Assembly: GCF_042186555.1 (NCBI RefSeq)
Contig: NC_133328.1
Span: 357,552,984 to 357,616,983, forward strand
DNA length: 64,000 bases
Direction of reading: 5' to 3'
Source: Aquarana catesbeiana
Taxonomy: Eukaryota > Chordata > Amphibia > Anura > Ranidae
The notes below the pieces were generated by a model. That model searched no databases, was not told where the DNA came from, and was given only the letters and a program-made list of their open reading frames with translations. Shown piece after piece: positions 1-11,800 of the stretch (the first letter of the stretch is position 1; each line of letters begins with the position of its first letter). Position numbers and translations under genes: made by a program.

Positions 1-189
1 AAGTTTAACTATCATTGGGACCTGCACTTACCTTTTATCACTGTATTAGAAAAATATGTGGCCAGAGCCCAGCATCAATGATTTCATTAAGTATGACACC
101 AACATCCCTTATATGTTATACAAGAAGCAAGAAATTGGGAGATATGGGACTTTATGGGTGCACTAAAGTATGAATATATAGACAGTAAT

Positions 190-315
190 TAAAGCTGCAC
201 GATTCTGGCCAAAATGAGAATCATGATTTTTTTTGCTTAGAATAAAAAGATCACGATTCTCACAACGTAAAATCTTTCACATTATACAAAAAAAAGGGCT
301 AACTTTACTGGTTAG

Positions 316-347
<32 letters not shown>

Positions 348-779
348 ATTCATTAAAGTCATTTTTTCAAAAAAAAATTGCATTTGAAAGACCACTGCAC
401 TAATACAGTGTGACATAAAATATTGCAACAACCACCATTTTATTCTCTACTAAAAAAATATATGTAAGGTTTGGGGGTTCTAAGTAATTTTCTAGCAAAA
501 AAAAAATTATTTTAACTTGAAACCAACAAATGTCAGAAAAGGGTTTAGTGTTTTCACTTACACAGGAAGTTTATTCCATTGACAAATTGTTACAATGTTT
601 ATACTTAAGTTCAACTGATAAAGAATGTTTTGACTCTTGGCAGACTGCCCCGTTTTTTTCTTCCTTTCTTTTGATGGCTGTGGCTTCAGAAGAGCAGAGA
701 GAATTTTTTGAATAGAAAGAATCGGGAAACACTTTAGTCAAGATCGTGATAACGATTCTTGATTAAACGTGCAGCTCTA
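190..779. mobile_element. hAT-type non-autonomous element (MITE)
   Basis: The ends are TAAAGCTGCACG and CGTGCAGCTCTA, an inverted pair differing at one position. An 8-bp direct repeat ACAGTAAT flanks them at 182-189 and 780-787. The mirrored, uninterrupted arm at about 4645-4660 shows the empty site. Eight-bp duplications and TA(A/G)AG-type ends fit the hAT superfamily. The interior is AT-rich with no transposase. Bases 460-560 resemble the right end of the piggyBac derivative at 22380-22620. A partial copy of the same family lies at 41520-41800. Confidence 0.8.
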
Positions 780-907
780 ACAGTAATTATAAAAATATAT
801 AATATTTTATTTAAATGAACAATATCATAAAACCAATGTATACAATACAACCATATCCATAGTTGTATGAAAACACCTTATTGGTAATATTGATTCACTG
901 TATCCAC

Positions 908-954
908 GTTTAAAATTCTACATGTTTCGCCATATGGCTTCTTCAGGAAAAAAC
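908..954 (-). ncRNA. Hammerhead ribozyme-like motif (type I, short helix III)
   Basis: Read on the minus strand: core CTGAAGA (946-940), helix II GCC/GGC with an ATAT loop, GAAAC (928-924), then a very short helix III (AC/GT) ending in GTA, which predicts cleavage between 919 and 918. Helix I pairs TTC with GAA next to the core and GTTT with AAAC beyond an internal loop. All core positions are intact. Hammerhead motifs with minimal helix III are known from terminal repeats of Penelope-like retroelements. Activity is inferred, not shown. Confidence 0.7.
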
Positions 955-1020
955 AGGGAGTTTTATCTACTAACTGTATGGACATTTAGCATGGACGCAT
1001 CAATCAACTTTATCATGAAA

Positions 1021-1324
1021 GAGTGAACAAAAACTTGGGATCCAAGATCCCAAGCCATGCCACGGACCGCGGCAAGCACCATCGAGCAAAGAGGAAGTCA
1101 ATCGTAGCCATACCCTAGGGGCAGGATTTGCAGAACAACACCCTCATGCCTAATGGACAAACCACCACAGAGCCCAACATGGCAGGAGGCCGGAACCCCC
1201 AAGCCAAATGCGGTCCCTCAAGGCTTGGGATCTTGGACGCCCCCCTTGTCACGTGGCCCCTCCCCTTTACATCCACATTGCGCTATTACGGCGTGACGTT
1301 CAGCATCGCTCCTGATGCAAGGGC
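1021..1324. other. Unassigned segment between repeats
   Basis: This GC-richer stretch lies between the hammerhead arm and the 133-bp tandem repeat. I see no conserved coding sequence, RNA gene or transposon end in it. It may be the 5' part of whatever element owns the TATA-containing repeats that follow. Confidence 0.3.
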
Positions 1325-1715
1325 TATATAAGGACCCACTTGGCAGCAGCCATGTTGTTGGGATCCCTGGGAGCCTCACAGTATCAGGACAGGACATCAG
1401 GTTTATTTGCTTACATCAGTGACTCTGGAAACCACATAGCCATTAAATGGGGAGGGGTATATAAGAACCTACGTGGGGGTAGCCATGTTGTTGGGTTCCC
1501 TGGGAGCCTCACACTATCAGGACAGGACATCAGGTTTATTTGCTTACATCAGTGACTCTGGAAACCATGTAGCCATTAAACGGGGAGGGGTATATAAGGA
1601 CCCACGTGGCGCCAGCCAAGTTGTTGGGATCCCTGGGAGCCTTACACTATCAGGACAGTACATCAGGTATATTTGCTTACATTGGTCACTCTGGCAACCA
1701 CATAGCCATCACAGT
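1325..1715 (+). repeat. 133-bp tandem repeat, three copies, each with a TATA-box-like motif
   Basis: Three units start their TGTTGTTGGG-type core at about 1352, 1485 and 1618, exactly 133 bp apart. Each unit carries a TATATAAG motif (near 1325, 1459 and 1592) followed by a conserved block ending near CACATAGCCATTA. The period is not a multiple of three and the open frames across it disagree, so it is not coding. Repeated units each with a TATA motif resemble promoter monomers found upstream of some retrotransposons; that role is inference. Confidence 0.8.
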
Positions 1716-2423
1716 AAATACAATATTGGTAAATCTTTGTTCTATCTTTTGTAGACAGCTTGCTTTAAACCTGTTAACAGTTGAAAGGGTCTCTTTCCCT
1801 TCCTCTTCTTGGAGTCATTTTGACCCATGGATGGGTTCTATTTTAAAATGGAGGCAAGTATATTTAGTATGAAATTCCAGCAAAATGGCAGTTTGTGCTC
1901 CACTATGAATGGCAGATGATAGGGCTTTTTGTGTGTATTTTTAGAACTACAAAGCGGTCTCCTATATAGTTAGATCACTGATGTCATCTGATGGATTTTA
2001 AGGCTCCCATTTTATCTAAATCTAAGGAAAGCTTGGTTTGAGTACGTTTAATCTGTGAAGAAGATTTAATCTATTTTTCATTTTTTCTTCTTTGTCTTTA
2101 CCATCCAAGTTGGGGTGAGTTAAAGAGAATTTGCAAGAATATCTTATGTTTGGATTGACAGGTTATACTCTGAGCTGTACTCGACTTTATCCACCCATAC
2201 CCCTCCCTACGGGAGACCAGGCATATTTGGGCAACTGTGACTGATCGGATGCATGGCATCATTGGATCTCACTCCTTATTCATTTTTTAATCTCAATCTG
2301 GCTCCCACGCTCAATGAGGTAGGAGCCAACATTTAGGGATGCTCGCCATGAGTCTGATTGCAACCATATGTGTATAACTTATAGTTTGTATATGGTCCCT
2401 TTGTATGTGTGTACATTTATGTA

Positions 2424-2424
<1 letters not shown>
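1716..2424. other. No recognisable feature
   Basis: AT-rich sequence between the 133-bp tandem repeat and the TG/TA microsatellite. I find no credible open frame, splice-flanked exon or transposon terminus. Confidence 0.3.
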
Positions 2425-2499
<75 letters not shown>

Positions 2500-2510
2500 T
2501 ACACATACAT

Positions 2511-2545
<35 letters not shown>
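2425..2545. repeat. Compound (TG)n/(TA)n microsatellite
   Basis: A short GT run is followed by a long AT run, a TACATACA-type interruption, and a second AT run to about 2544. It borders the 3' end of the Rex1-like LINE, where simple-repeat tails are common. Long open frames of alternating Tyr-Ile on both strands across it are artefacts of the repeat. Confidence 0.95.
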
Positions 2546-2552
<7 letters not shown>

Positions 2553-2868
2553 TATACAGGATTTATATAGCGCCAACAGTTTACGCAGCGCTTTACAATA
2601 TAAAAGGGAGACAATACAGGATTAAGAGGGCCCTGCTCAGAAGAGCTTACAATCTAATAGGGTGGGGCAGGTGGTACAAAAGGTTGTAACTGTGGGGAAT
2701 GAGCTGGTGGAAGTGGTAGGAGATTAGTTGGAGACGTGATAGGCTTTCCTGAAGAGATGAGTTTTCAGGGATCGCCTGAAGGTAGCAAGAGTATGGGATA
2801 GCCAGATAGATGGAGGTCGTGAGTTCCAGAGGCTGGGAGAGGCTCTGGAGAAATCCTGGAGACGAGCT

Positions 2869-2920
2869 TGGGATGCCCCTGTTGAAGACCCCCTTGGTCG
2901 AAACGCGTCGGGCGATCTCC
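2869..2920 (+). ncRNA. Degenerate hammerhead ribozyme-like motif
   Basis: Helix I is GCCC/GGGC plus GGGAT against ATCTC-type pairing. The core reads TTGAAGA where CTGANGA is expected, preceded by an apparent two-base insertion. Helix II GACC/GGTC can form but would use core bases. GAAAC lies at 2900-2904, and GTC at 2907-2909 predicts cleavage before GGG at 2910. The damaged core suggests it is inactive. Confidence 0.5.
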
Positions 2921-3745
2921 ACTTCCTTACGCTGCTTAGATTTTATTTTAATTGTGATCACTTTTATCCATTTTTTGTATGGTATTTTTAGAAATAAAAA
3001 TCCCTGGTTTACCTGCACTATGCAGAAGCTTTTTATTTTTTATTTGCATATTATCCCGATGCAAGAAACTGCCTTCCAGTAGCCCTACTTCCATCACGGG
3101 GTCTGGATCAAATCTGTCCCCGGCTTCTCCTTGGAACACATCCTTGAGGTCTATTGGCTGATATCCAGTTGGCGGCCCTTCCTGATGTTTCTTCACCCCA
3201 CCAGAGAAGTCGAGAAGTGAGACAGAGGTTCCACCATTCCGGATATCGTTTTCCAGCCTAGGTTTGGCTCCATGCACCATTGACTCCATGTCATATGACA
3301 GTGGAGTCCACGTCATCTGGTAAGAGTACCCATCTTATCTTACTTCCTGATGTTTTCATTCTGATGCCCCATATCGAGATGTTGGTTTACAGCTACGGAA
3401 GTTCTGTACCCCGTTGTTGACTCAGTCACAGATCCACACCGTGCACCATTGACTTTATTTTCTAGTTTCACATCATTTTTTGGTCCATACCAGTTCCTCT
3501 TAATAATTTGAGTTTGGAATCATCCATTTACCATATGTGGACACTTTATACTGTGTTTGTTCATTTCATTTCACTTATGGTTTTTGCACATATGCTTTAC
3601 TGTTCAGTACAGCATCTCTTATTTAATTGTTTCACTACACCCTAACTTCCTATTACTTCTTAGCGCTGCATTTTTTTCCCATTTACCAGTTATTGTTTGT
3701 ACAATGTATGCAGCTGCTGGCTCACATATATTTTATTTTTGCTAT
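2870..3745 (+). mobile_element. Solo hammerhead-bearing element inserted in the LINE
   Basis: This block interrupts the minus-strand Rex1-like LINE: LINE sequence resumes on both sides. It begins with a hammerhead-like motif on the plus strand and is otherwise non-coding, with an AATAAAAA stretch near 2992. I interpret it as a non-autonomous or solo Penelope-type terminal repeat. I could not find a target duplication, so exact borders are uncertain. Two weak reading frames here show no recognisable domain. Confidence 0.55.
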
Positions 3746-4236
3746 TAGAGCGCAGGGAATATTAATAGCTCAATTTTAGAGAGATTTAGTTTAAGGAAGT
3801 GGTGCGACATCCATGCTGATATGTCAGTTAGTAAGTTAGTAATGCGAGAGGAGACTGAAGGAGTGAGGTGAGGAGTAGACAGATAGATTTGGGTGTCATC
3901 AGCGTATAAGTGGTATTGGAAGCCGTGGGCAGTTATTAAGTGACCAAAGGAGGAGGTGTAGATAGAGAAGAAAAGGGGTCCAAGAACCGAGCCTTGGGGG
4001 ACCCCCACAGAAAGGGGCAATGGAGAGGAGGAGACAGAGTTGTAGGTGACACTAAAGGAGCGCTGTGATTAAATAGGCGGAGAACCAGGATAGAGCAGAA
4101 TCTCGGAGGCCAAGGGAATGTAGTTTATTGAGAAGGAGCAGGTGGTCAACAGTATCAAAGGCCGCAGAGAGGTCAAGTAGTAGGAGTATGGAGTACTGGC
4201 TGTTGGTTTTAGCAGTTAGTAAATCGTTAGTGAGTT

Positions 4237-4412
4237 TTTCTTTTTTAATAAATCTGCAAAAAGGTCAACAATTATGTGTTTTTCTGTCAATATGGGGTGC
4301 TGTGTGTACATTAATGAGGAAAAAAATGAACTTAGATGATTTTAGCAAATGCTGCAATATAACAAAGAGTGAAAAATTTAAGGGGGTCTGAATACTTTCC
4401 GTCCCCACTGTA
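4237..4412. mobile_element. Tc1/mariner 3' end fragment
   Basis: The segment ends in CTTTCCGTCCCCACTGTA followed by TATTG and contains the AATAAATCTGCAAAAAGGTC block typical of a vertebrate Tc1 3' end. Only one end is present. It directly follows the Rex1-like LINE fragment with no matching 5' end, so it is a truncated relic. Confidence 0.65.
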
Positions 4413-4436
4413 TATTGCTAATCCTTATTTTTGTGC

Positions 4437-4720
4437 TCTTTCATGATAAAGTTGATTGATATGTATGTCCATACTTTTAGTAGATGAAACGCTCAGTTTT
4501 CTCCTGAAGAAGCCATATGGCAAAACATGTAGAATTTGGAACGTGGATACAGTGAATCAATATTACAATAAGGTGTTTTCATACACCTATGGATTAGTTT
4601 TATGATATTGTTCATTTAAATTAAATATTCTATATTTTTATTATTACTGTCTATGTATTCATACTTTAGTGCACCCATAAAGTCCCATATCTCCCAATTT
4701 CTTGCTTCTTTTATCACTGT
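4437..4720 (+). repeat. Right arm of hammerhead-bearing long inverted repeat
   Basis: Reverse complement of the left arm (120-189 plus 780-1020), without the MITE that splits the left copy, so it shows the empty site of that MITE. It carries the plus-strand hammerhead-like motif at 4495-4543. Sequence to about 5004 beyond the arm is AT-rich and I see nothing definite in it. Confidence 0.75.
4495..4543 (+). ncRNA. Hammerhead ribozyme-like motif, mutated copy
   Basis: Core CTGAAGA at 4504-4510, helix II GCC/GGC, then AAAAC where GAAAC is expected (the conserved G at 4522 is A), and GTA at 4529-4531 as cleavage site. Helix I pairing is largely lost compared with the partner at 908-954. It is probably inactive, but it is clearly the inverted sister of that copy. 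Confidence 0.55.
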
Positions 4721-7387
4721 ATTTATCACATTATTATTCATAAGATGGATTGTTTTTCATTTATTTTTGTTTATATTTTGCCTTGAGTGCTGTTACCGCA
4801 GCAGGGTGTTTACATATCACCATTTCTACTTGTATTGCTTTGTTCACCTGTATAATTGCACATTGATTTATTTACACCTGCATATGCATGTTGTCTTTAG
4901 GATGGGTTTGGACCCCAGTCAGGTGTTTGTTGTCCTGTCTATTTTGCTATGTGATGTTATATAAGGGTTCACTTTTACTCACTGATATGTTAATTAAGAT
5001 TCGTCAGCCCAACTTGGGAGGGAGGAGCCGGATGTGGGCGGTGGACCAGCACCGATGCTAAGCCCGGGAGGCCTGGCGTCCCCCCCCCCCCCTTGTGATG
5101 TCGGCTTCGGCTTGACATTGGCTACCCCCTAGCCCCCCAAGGATCCCATGGCCATTTCGGCCTGGAGCCGCTAAACCCCTGGCACCCCCGTCATCCTCGA
5201 TGTAAGAGGGGCTGCAGCTGGATCAAGTAAAGTGAGTGGAGTGAGTAGCGTTGGCACCTGACACGCTGGCTTGGAGAGACGGGACGAGCTGTGTGGGACA
5301 TTGGCAGACAAGCCGGGAGTATTGATATTCCCCTGATACAGCCAACTTAATCTGCCCAACCCTGCAAGAGACACCGACACGTCGTGCACGGGGCACAGAC
5401 TCCGGGAAAGGGACCTGCAGGCCCCCCATGCTCGTAACAGCAAGGTGTCAGTGAAGCGACGGTGGAGTTGCTGCGGAGAGGTGGAAAGTGAAAGTAAAGT
5501 ATAAGACGGTGAGAGCCTGACGAACTGCTCAGACTCACCTGGCTAGGTAAGTGCAATATAAGAAGATAGGAACCGCAGCGCTCCCCTGCACAAAGGATCT
5601 ACTAAGAGTGGCAAGTACCCTATCTTCTCCTTGTTAACTGTGACTGTAAACCCCCCAATGTATATAAAAAGCTCAAGCGCTGACGTGGTTACTAGTTACT
5701 ATTATGGAAACCAAATGGTTAATATGAGATTACCAAATAATATAGCTGCAACTAAATGAGTGATAAGATCAATAAATAGTAAAGTGGTCAGTTGCGCTTA
5801 TATTATCCTCATATTCCCATTAAAATGGTGAAAGGTAAAAATATATACTTCTAAAAATATCTCCAAATATTCTTAATCTGCAAATTCTTACAAAATTTTA
5901 AAATGAAATATAAATCAATCTAATCCCACCATTATACATGTAATGTGCTCATAGAAAGTACATTGGTGATAAAACTTACTAAAATGTGCATGTGCTCTTA
6001 AAACATATCTACTGCTTATAATAAATAAAGTAGAATTACATCTGATTAAATATATAACGTGCTACTAAAAACTTCCAAAATAAATAAATGCAAATGTGCA
6101 AAAGTATACAAAAATATTTTCCTTTTTCTAAAAAATCCTTCATGTGAAGTGTAGACCGTTCATCAGGTGTTATATAATCAGACTAATCAGTGTCAGTTAT
6201 ATTGTGACAATATTGAAACAAAAATAAAAAATATATTGTCAAACAAGTATATTACTTTCAGTTCTTTCACTTCTTCTTTACTGCTAATCGCTCCTCCACT
6301 CAGATTACGGACATGTAAAAAGAAAATTATATATCCATTGCGCAGAGATTAAACACTTATTGGATACTATATATCAGATAGAGTTGTTTCACTCACATAC
6401 TTTCCTAGATGGGATCGCTTTTTATTGATCAGCTGCAAACAAGAGCTCAGCGGCAAGGCGCTTCATTCACCGCCGCTAACTCACACGCTGCAGATACTGG
6501 GGACGTCACAGTCTCCTCCTACATGTTACGTCACTGCCACGTGACTTTTTCAAGGCGCCTGTTTTTTTCTTTTTTTTTTTCTTACTTTTCTCTAACTTCA
6601 CTCTTTGTTTTGGTGATATAAAGCAGAGACTTACATCTACGGTCAGAAACCAGTACAATGCCCACACACCACTATAGTAAAAACATACAATCACCACACG
6701 GGGTGGTAAGTCGGACACGGCATACACCACATTAGGTAAGGACTTGATAGGGGAACTACGTGCATTCATACAGGTGACGACTAAACAGATAGAGAATAGA
6801 CATTGAATACTGCCATCCTGCCTTGAGGATTAACGCGTGGACTGTATGAAGACTACTTAGAACTGTGTATAGCCTATAAAATAAATCGTGTGTAAGCTGG
6901 GGGATCGAGACGGGGGGTCTAGATCCTAAACGGTATATGGTGAAGCAACCCATGTGGGCTTATGCTGAAGGAAGGGGGATCAAGAGAAAAGAAAGGAATC
7001 AGTAGGTGAACAATTGCGGTGCCTGGAGTGTGCGTCACTATTCCCGGGACAACTCATAACCTACATAACCAGTCCTATATAACTCGATAAAGCCATAGAA
7101 TCCACAGGTGGATAATAACCCTGAAGGTGGAAAATAAGCCTGAACCCCCGCCAAAGCTACAACGGGCCCCCCTGATGGATTACCTGTATATTGTGTGAGC
7201 CAATCACTTAGGAGCCTTTTCTAGAGAAGTGACCATTAGTGAGTGCCTGCTCGCGGTAGCGGTCGGGGAGAGTAGGTGGGAGTGAGAGAATGGGGGGGCG
7301 GAGGTGTAGGAGGAAAGTGGGCATAGGCATACATGCACTAATTGTAATAAACAAAATAGAGAAAAGGGAAAAGAAGGGGAAAAAACA

Positions 7388-8476
7388 ATGAGAGGCAAAT
7401 CAACGAAGGGGGCAACTGCCAACCCGCCCAGAACAAGCGCAAGCCCGGGAACCATTAGAAAATACATGGTACATGACAGTGGCAAAGAAAGCCCAGGAAG
7501 ATCATCTGGGACAAAAAATAAAACCCCTAAGGGCCTAACTAAAATAGGGACAAAAAGACAGTTGGCTGAGTTAGACACCTTTACCGCAAGTAGCGAGACA
7601 ATCGATGAAGTAACAATGGATTCCCAACAAAATAAACAGCTTCCTACCAAGGGAGAAATGGCAGAAATGTTTGCGAAGCTGGAAACATCAATCAAAGGGG
7701 AAATTGAATCAGTGCGTGAAAATATGAATCATATCTTAAAAAGGGTTGAAGATGTAGAAATATTGATTGATAAGCAAGGGTCTGAGATAAAAAGTAACCA
7801 GCTGGAAGAGATACAAAAAACAGACACATACTGTACAGATTGGAAGACCAGGAGAACCGGAATAGAAGGAGAAATCTTAGGATTGGAGGTCTCCCAGAGA
7901 TACAAGGAGAGAAAGAGAACTTACAAGAAAAAAATGGATGTAATATTCGAAGGCCTGATCTGATACCTGAAAAAAATAAAACTAGAAAGAGTGCACAGGA
8001 TCAGAAAACCTGCTGAAATAAGTGGAGACGCCCCAAGGGATGTCATTGTAAGATTTCACAACTACAAAGATAAAGAGCAGATCAAGGTTAATATCAGAAA
8101 GAATCAATCTGTGAAGTTTGGTGAGTCAAACCTTTCTTTCTTTCCGGACCTGGCAGCGGAGACACTAGCTAGGAGAAGAATTTTGAAACCATTACTGACT
8201 CTGCTTAAAACCCACGATGTTCAATACTCTTGGGGTTTCCCAGCCTGCCTGATCGGACGAAAGGAGGGTCTTTCGGCAACATTAAGATTCCCGGAAGAAA
8301 CTTCAAAATTTTGCCAACGCCTAGACGTGCCAATAGTGGAAATCCTGGGTTGGTGGGAAAGAATCGCAACTCAAGACACTACAGAGGAATTACAAATATG
8401 GAAACCAGTCTATAAAAATGAAACAGCCAGTAACGAAGAAGAATTAGACTCAGGGGAAACAGTAAACACGCATTGA
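7388..8476 (+). pseudogene. L1/Tx1-like ORF1 protein (RNA-binding chaperone), broken
   Basis: ORF1p coats LINE RNA as a trimer. The N-terminal ~80 residues are basic and low complexity, followed by a likely coiled coil (about residues 85-145). Then comes an RRM-like region with RDVIVRFHNYKDKEQI and a C-terminal domain with FFPDLAAETLARRRILKP and the YSWGFPACLIGRKEG segment, all typical of L1/Tx1 ORF1p. Between about 7838 and 7960 the correct reading shifts into another frame (LEDQENRNRRRNLRIGGLPE) and then back, and an in-frame TGA sits at 7961. The ATG at 7388 follows a purine-rich leader. It lies just upstream of ORF2, as in intact L1 elements. Confidence 0.85.
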
Positions 8477-8847
8477 ATTAAAAATACACCTGACGGGGAT
8501 GCCGGGGGGGTGTGGGTGCGGGGGGGAAGGAAGGGGGGAGGATTGGCACGGGTTCCTCCCTATAATGGGGGGGTATCGGACCCAACGACAACAATTCTGA
8601 GTTCAACCTCTAGGGGGTTAACCATAGGGCCGGGAGGTGTTAGTGGGGCCATGGTTTCTAGGGCCAGGGGAAGGCCCGTTTTCCCCTATAGTGTAGGCGG
8701 GGGGTTTGGTTGGAGGGTAGGGGGTGGGTGGCAGAGGGAGGTGGGGGGTATGGTGGGGGGGTGTTTTGGGGGAGGGAGGGGGGGGTGAATTATCGAGATA
8801 TGGGCTCCTAATTCTTGGATGGGCTAAAAACTCCAGACTAAGAGAAG
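8477..8847 (+). other. G-rich inter-ORF region of the LINE
   Basis: The region between ORF1 and ORF2 is extremely G-rich on the plus strand, with many runs of four or more G from about 8500 to 8787. The 92-residue Gly-rich open frame across it is compositional, not a gene. Multiple G-runs could allow G-quadruplex formation in the LINE RNA; that is inference. Confidence 0.5.
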
Positions 8848-11800
8848 ATGTCTAGTTTAAATATATTTTCCTACAATGTAAGAGGCCTGAACTCTCCCAT
8901 AAAATGGGCCAATATATTGAGAGAATTGAAATTCCTGAAAGCCGAGGTGGCGATGCTCCAGGAGACACACCTTTGTCTTAGTAAGCGCCAGCCAAAAAGT
9001 TTTCTCTAGCGATTTTCCAGTATGGTTTCACGGAGACTCCCCGACCAGGGGTGCAAAAGGAGTTGCCATAGATTTTGCCAATGAGGGTAAGGTTCCAGCT
9101 TGAAGAGAGAATGACTGACCCTGAGGGACGATTTCTCTTTTTGAGAGGCAAAATAAATGGCTCGGATTGCTCACTGGCAAACATCTATGGCCCGAATAAG
9201 AATACAGTTAGATATATAATGGGTGTTTTGGCTAAGTTTGAAGAATTTAAAAAAGGGGGGCCATAATAGCTGGGGACTTTAACGTATGCCTGGATCCAGT
9301 GAGAGACAGTACGTCCCATGCACGGGGGTCAGGTGGGATTTGGGTGAACAAACTAAAAAAGAAGTTGCACCAACTCCAACTTGTGGATGTTTGGAGGATG
9401 CAACACAATAACATAAGAGACTATACATTCTATTCCCCCGTGCATGCGACATACTCGAGAATAGATCTCTTCCTGGTAGAACATCGGATATTGGAGGCGG
9501 TCATTGGTACAAGTATTGGTAACATGACCTTCTCAGATCATGCACCAGTGAGCCTACAAATGAAAATAGGGGAGTGCCAAACACAGGGCAAAAGTTGGAG
9601 ATTGAATGAGGATCTCCTTCAAGATAAAGATATTGATAAGAGGAATAAAGAAGAAATAGATCTGTACTTTAAAATTAATGTGCCCGGGGAGACCACTGAG
9701 GCCACAGTTTGGGAGGCCCACAAAGCTTATATCATGGGCATATTAATGATGGTGGGATTGGAAAAAAAAAGAAGGGTAAAAGAGAAGATCTCCCTGTCAA
9801 ATGAAATCTATGAGTTGGAACAGCAACACAAGACATCGGGAGATGGGGAGGTGTTGGCAAGGCTACATAGGAGAAGAGATGAGGGATCTAACTGAGCAAG
9901 AAACGCGTAAGACTTATAATCTAGTAAAAAAAAGAAAGATATATAAACGGCAATAAACCAGGTAAATTCCTGGCAAGAGTCTTGGAAAAAAAAGAAAAAC
10001 ATCAACTATATCGAGAAAATAAAGACAAAGTTAGGGGATATCAGACGTAAAACGAGCGAGATCGCGAAAGCATTCCAAGAATTTTATGGAGAGTTATAAG
10101 CCATTAATATAAACAATTCGCAAGAGGCCAATGGGAAAAAAAGAGAGAAAATTAAAAAGTTTCTAAAGGATGTGCAACTACCTAAAATTGAGGAAAGCGA
10201 TAAAGCCACCTTAGAGGCCCCTTTAACAGAACAGGAGCTTAAGAAAGCTCTTCGGTAAAAACTCCAGTCGGTAAAAGTCCAGGGCCGATGGGTTGACTGT
10301 CCTATACTACAAAAAATATCAGGACCTATTGATCCCCAAGATGTGTTTATATATGAACGGGATAGGGGAGAAATGGGAGATGAGGAGAGAAGCACTAGAA
10401 GCCAGTATTACTATCATATTGAAAGAAGGAAAAGACCACACTCTATGCCCTAGTTATAGGCCCATATCACTCTTAAACGTCGACATGAAATTATTCGCTA
10501 AAATTCTAGCCGATAGGATGAAACGGATAATTAAGGAGCTCATACACCCAGACCAGGTGGGATTTGTAGCAGGAAGAGAGGGGAGGGTCAATGGCATTAA
10601 AACGTTAATGGTAGCCCAGAGAATCAAAGATAGTGGAGTCCCAGGTCTACTCCTGTCAATTGACGCTGAAAAAGCCTTTGACACGGTAGACTGGGGCTTC
10701 ATGTGGGACACCCTTGAGGAGATCGGACTGGGTGATAGAATGCTTAGCTGGATAAAGGCCTTATATTACCCACCCCACAGCTAGAGTGAAGGTGAATGAC
10801 ACTCTCTCTGAACCATTTAAAATGTATAATGGCACAAGACAGGGGTGCCCACTTTCCCCACTGTTGTTTGTGTTGGCTTTGGAGCCTCTCCTATCGAAGA
10901 TAAGGCAAAGCCTGGACATTAGTGGGGTTAAAATAGGTGAAGAAGAGTACAAAATAGCCGCTTTCGCGGATGACATATTATTTTATGTCACCCGCCCGAG
11001 GACTACTCTTCCGAATCTGATAGCGACCATAAAAGACTACGGGAGGCTGTGCAACTTACGGGTCAACCCGTCTAAGTCGGAAACGCTAGACATTAACAAA
11101 GGTAAGATAGGTAACACTGCATATCAAAAGTTTTTCCCATTAAGATGGGGGATAAAAGAGCTTAACTACCTAGGAGTTAAAATAACCTTATTTAAAGAGT
11201 CATTATTTCAGGCTAACTTTATGTCACTCCTAAACGAGATCAAGACCGAGTTGAATAGAATCTCACGAAGCCAACTTTCTTGGGGAGGAAGAATTAATTT
11301 ATATAAGATGACAATCCTGTCAAAAATAATTTACAAGATGCAAATGCTTCCAATCCCAATCCCCCAGATTTACTTTAATAGTTTGCACACTGTGTTTTTA
11401 AGGTTCATTTGGAGAGGGAAAAAAACCCAAGTAAAATTTACACAATTAACTAAAGATAAGATGAACGGGGGGTGGGGGGCACCTGACATTAGAAAATATT
11501 ATGAGGCAATTGCCTTATCACATATGCTAGATTGGGTAAAAATCAATAAAGAAAAACAATGGGTGAAAATAGAGAATACAATGAGTGAAGTAGAACTGGG
11601 TAGGATAGTTTGGATACCACCACAGTGCAGAAAAATGAGCACAGAAACAAAGGAGATCACAAAACACGCACTTAATATTTGGGATAACCTGCACAAAAGG
11701 GAGCACTGGGAGTTTAATTCACCATTAATCCCGCTTAAGGACACAGAATATTTTCCAACAGGGAAAGAAGTCTTATTTGGGAAGTGGATTCTGAAGGAGG

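Larger units (their letters stand above)
120..1020 (-). repeat. Left arm of a hammerhead-bearing long inverted repeat
   Basis: Bases 120-189 and 780-1020 are the reverse complement, with divergence, of 4437-4720. The arm is split by a hAT-type MITE at 190-779. It carries a minus-strand hammerhead-like motif at 908-954. The mirrored arm carries the same motif in plus orientation, so the two face each other across about 3.4 kb. No Penelope coding sequence is visible between these arms; assignment to Penelope-like elements rests on the shared ribozyme and on the clearer elements at 22.7-27.2 kb and 51.2-54.4 kb. Bases 1-119 are not matched in the right arm and I see nothing else in them. Confidence 0.75.
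2548..4236 (-). pseudogene. Rex1/CR1-like LINE reverse transcriptase, decayed and interrupted
   Basis: Minus-strand pieces read as a non-LTR reverse transcriptase. Near 4130-4200 is LDLSAAFDTVDH (domain A). At 3745-4020 are GVPQGSVLGP and YADDTQIYL, the template-grip and catalytic YADD motifs. Near 2750-2870 the C-terminal SLWNSRPPSI and RRSLKTHLF segments appear, followed by a 3' tail containing TATATAGCGCCAACA at about 2563. The motifs fit the Rex1-Babar/CR1 group. Stops and frameshifts are frequent and about 0.9 kb of unrelated sequence (2870-3745) separates the RT core from the 3' end, so it is dead. The protein would have copied its own mRNA into chromosomal DNA. Confidence 0.8.

Noticed and set aside
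2311..2625. Open frames of alternating Tyr-Ile on both strands
   Set aside because: They are translations of the (TA)n/(TG)n microsatellite.
6145..6185. Minus-strand CCTGATGAACGG resembling a hammerhead core
   Set aside because: No GAAAC box follows at a fitting distance and no helix I pairing is visible.
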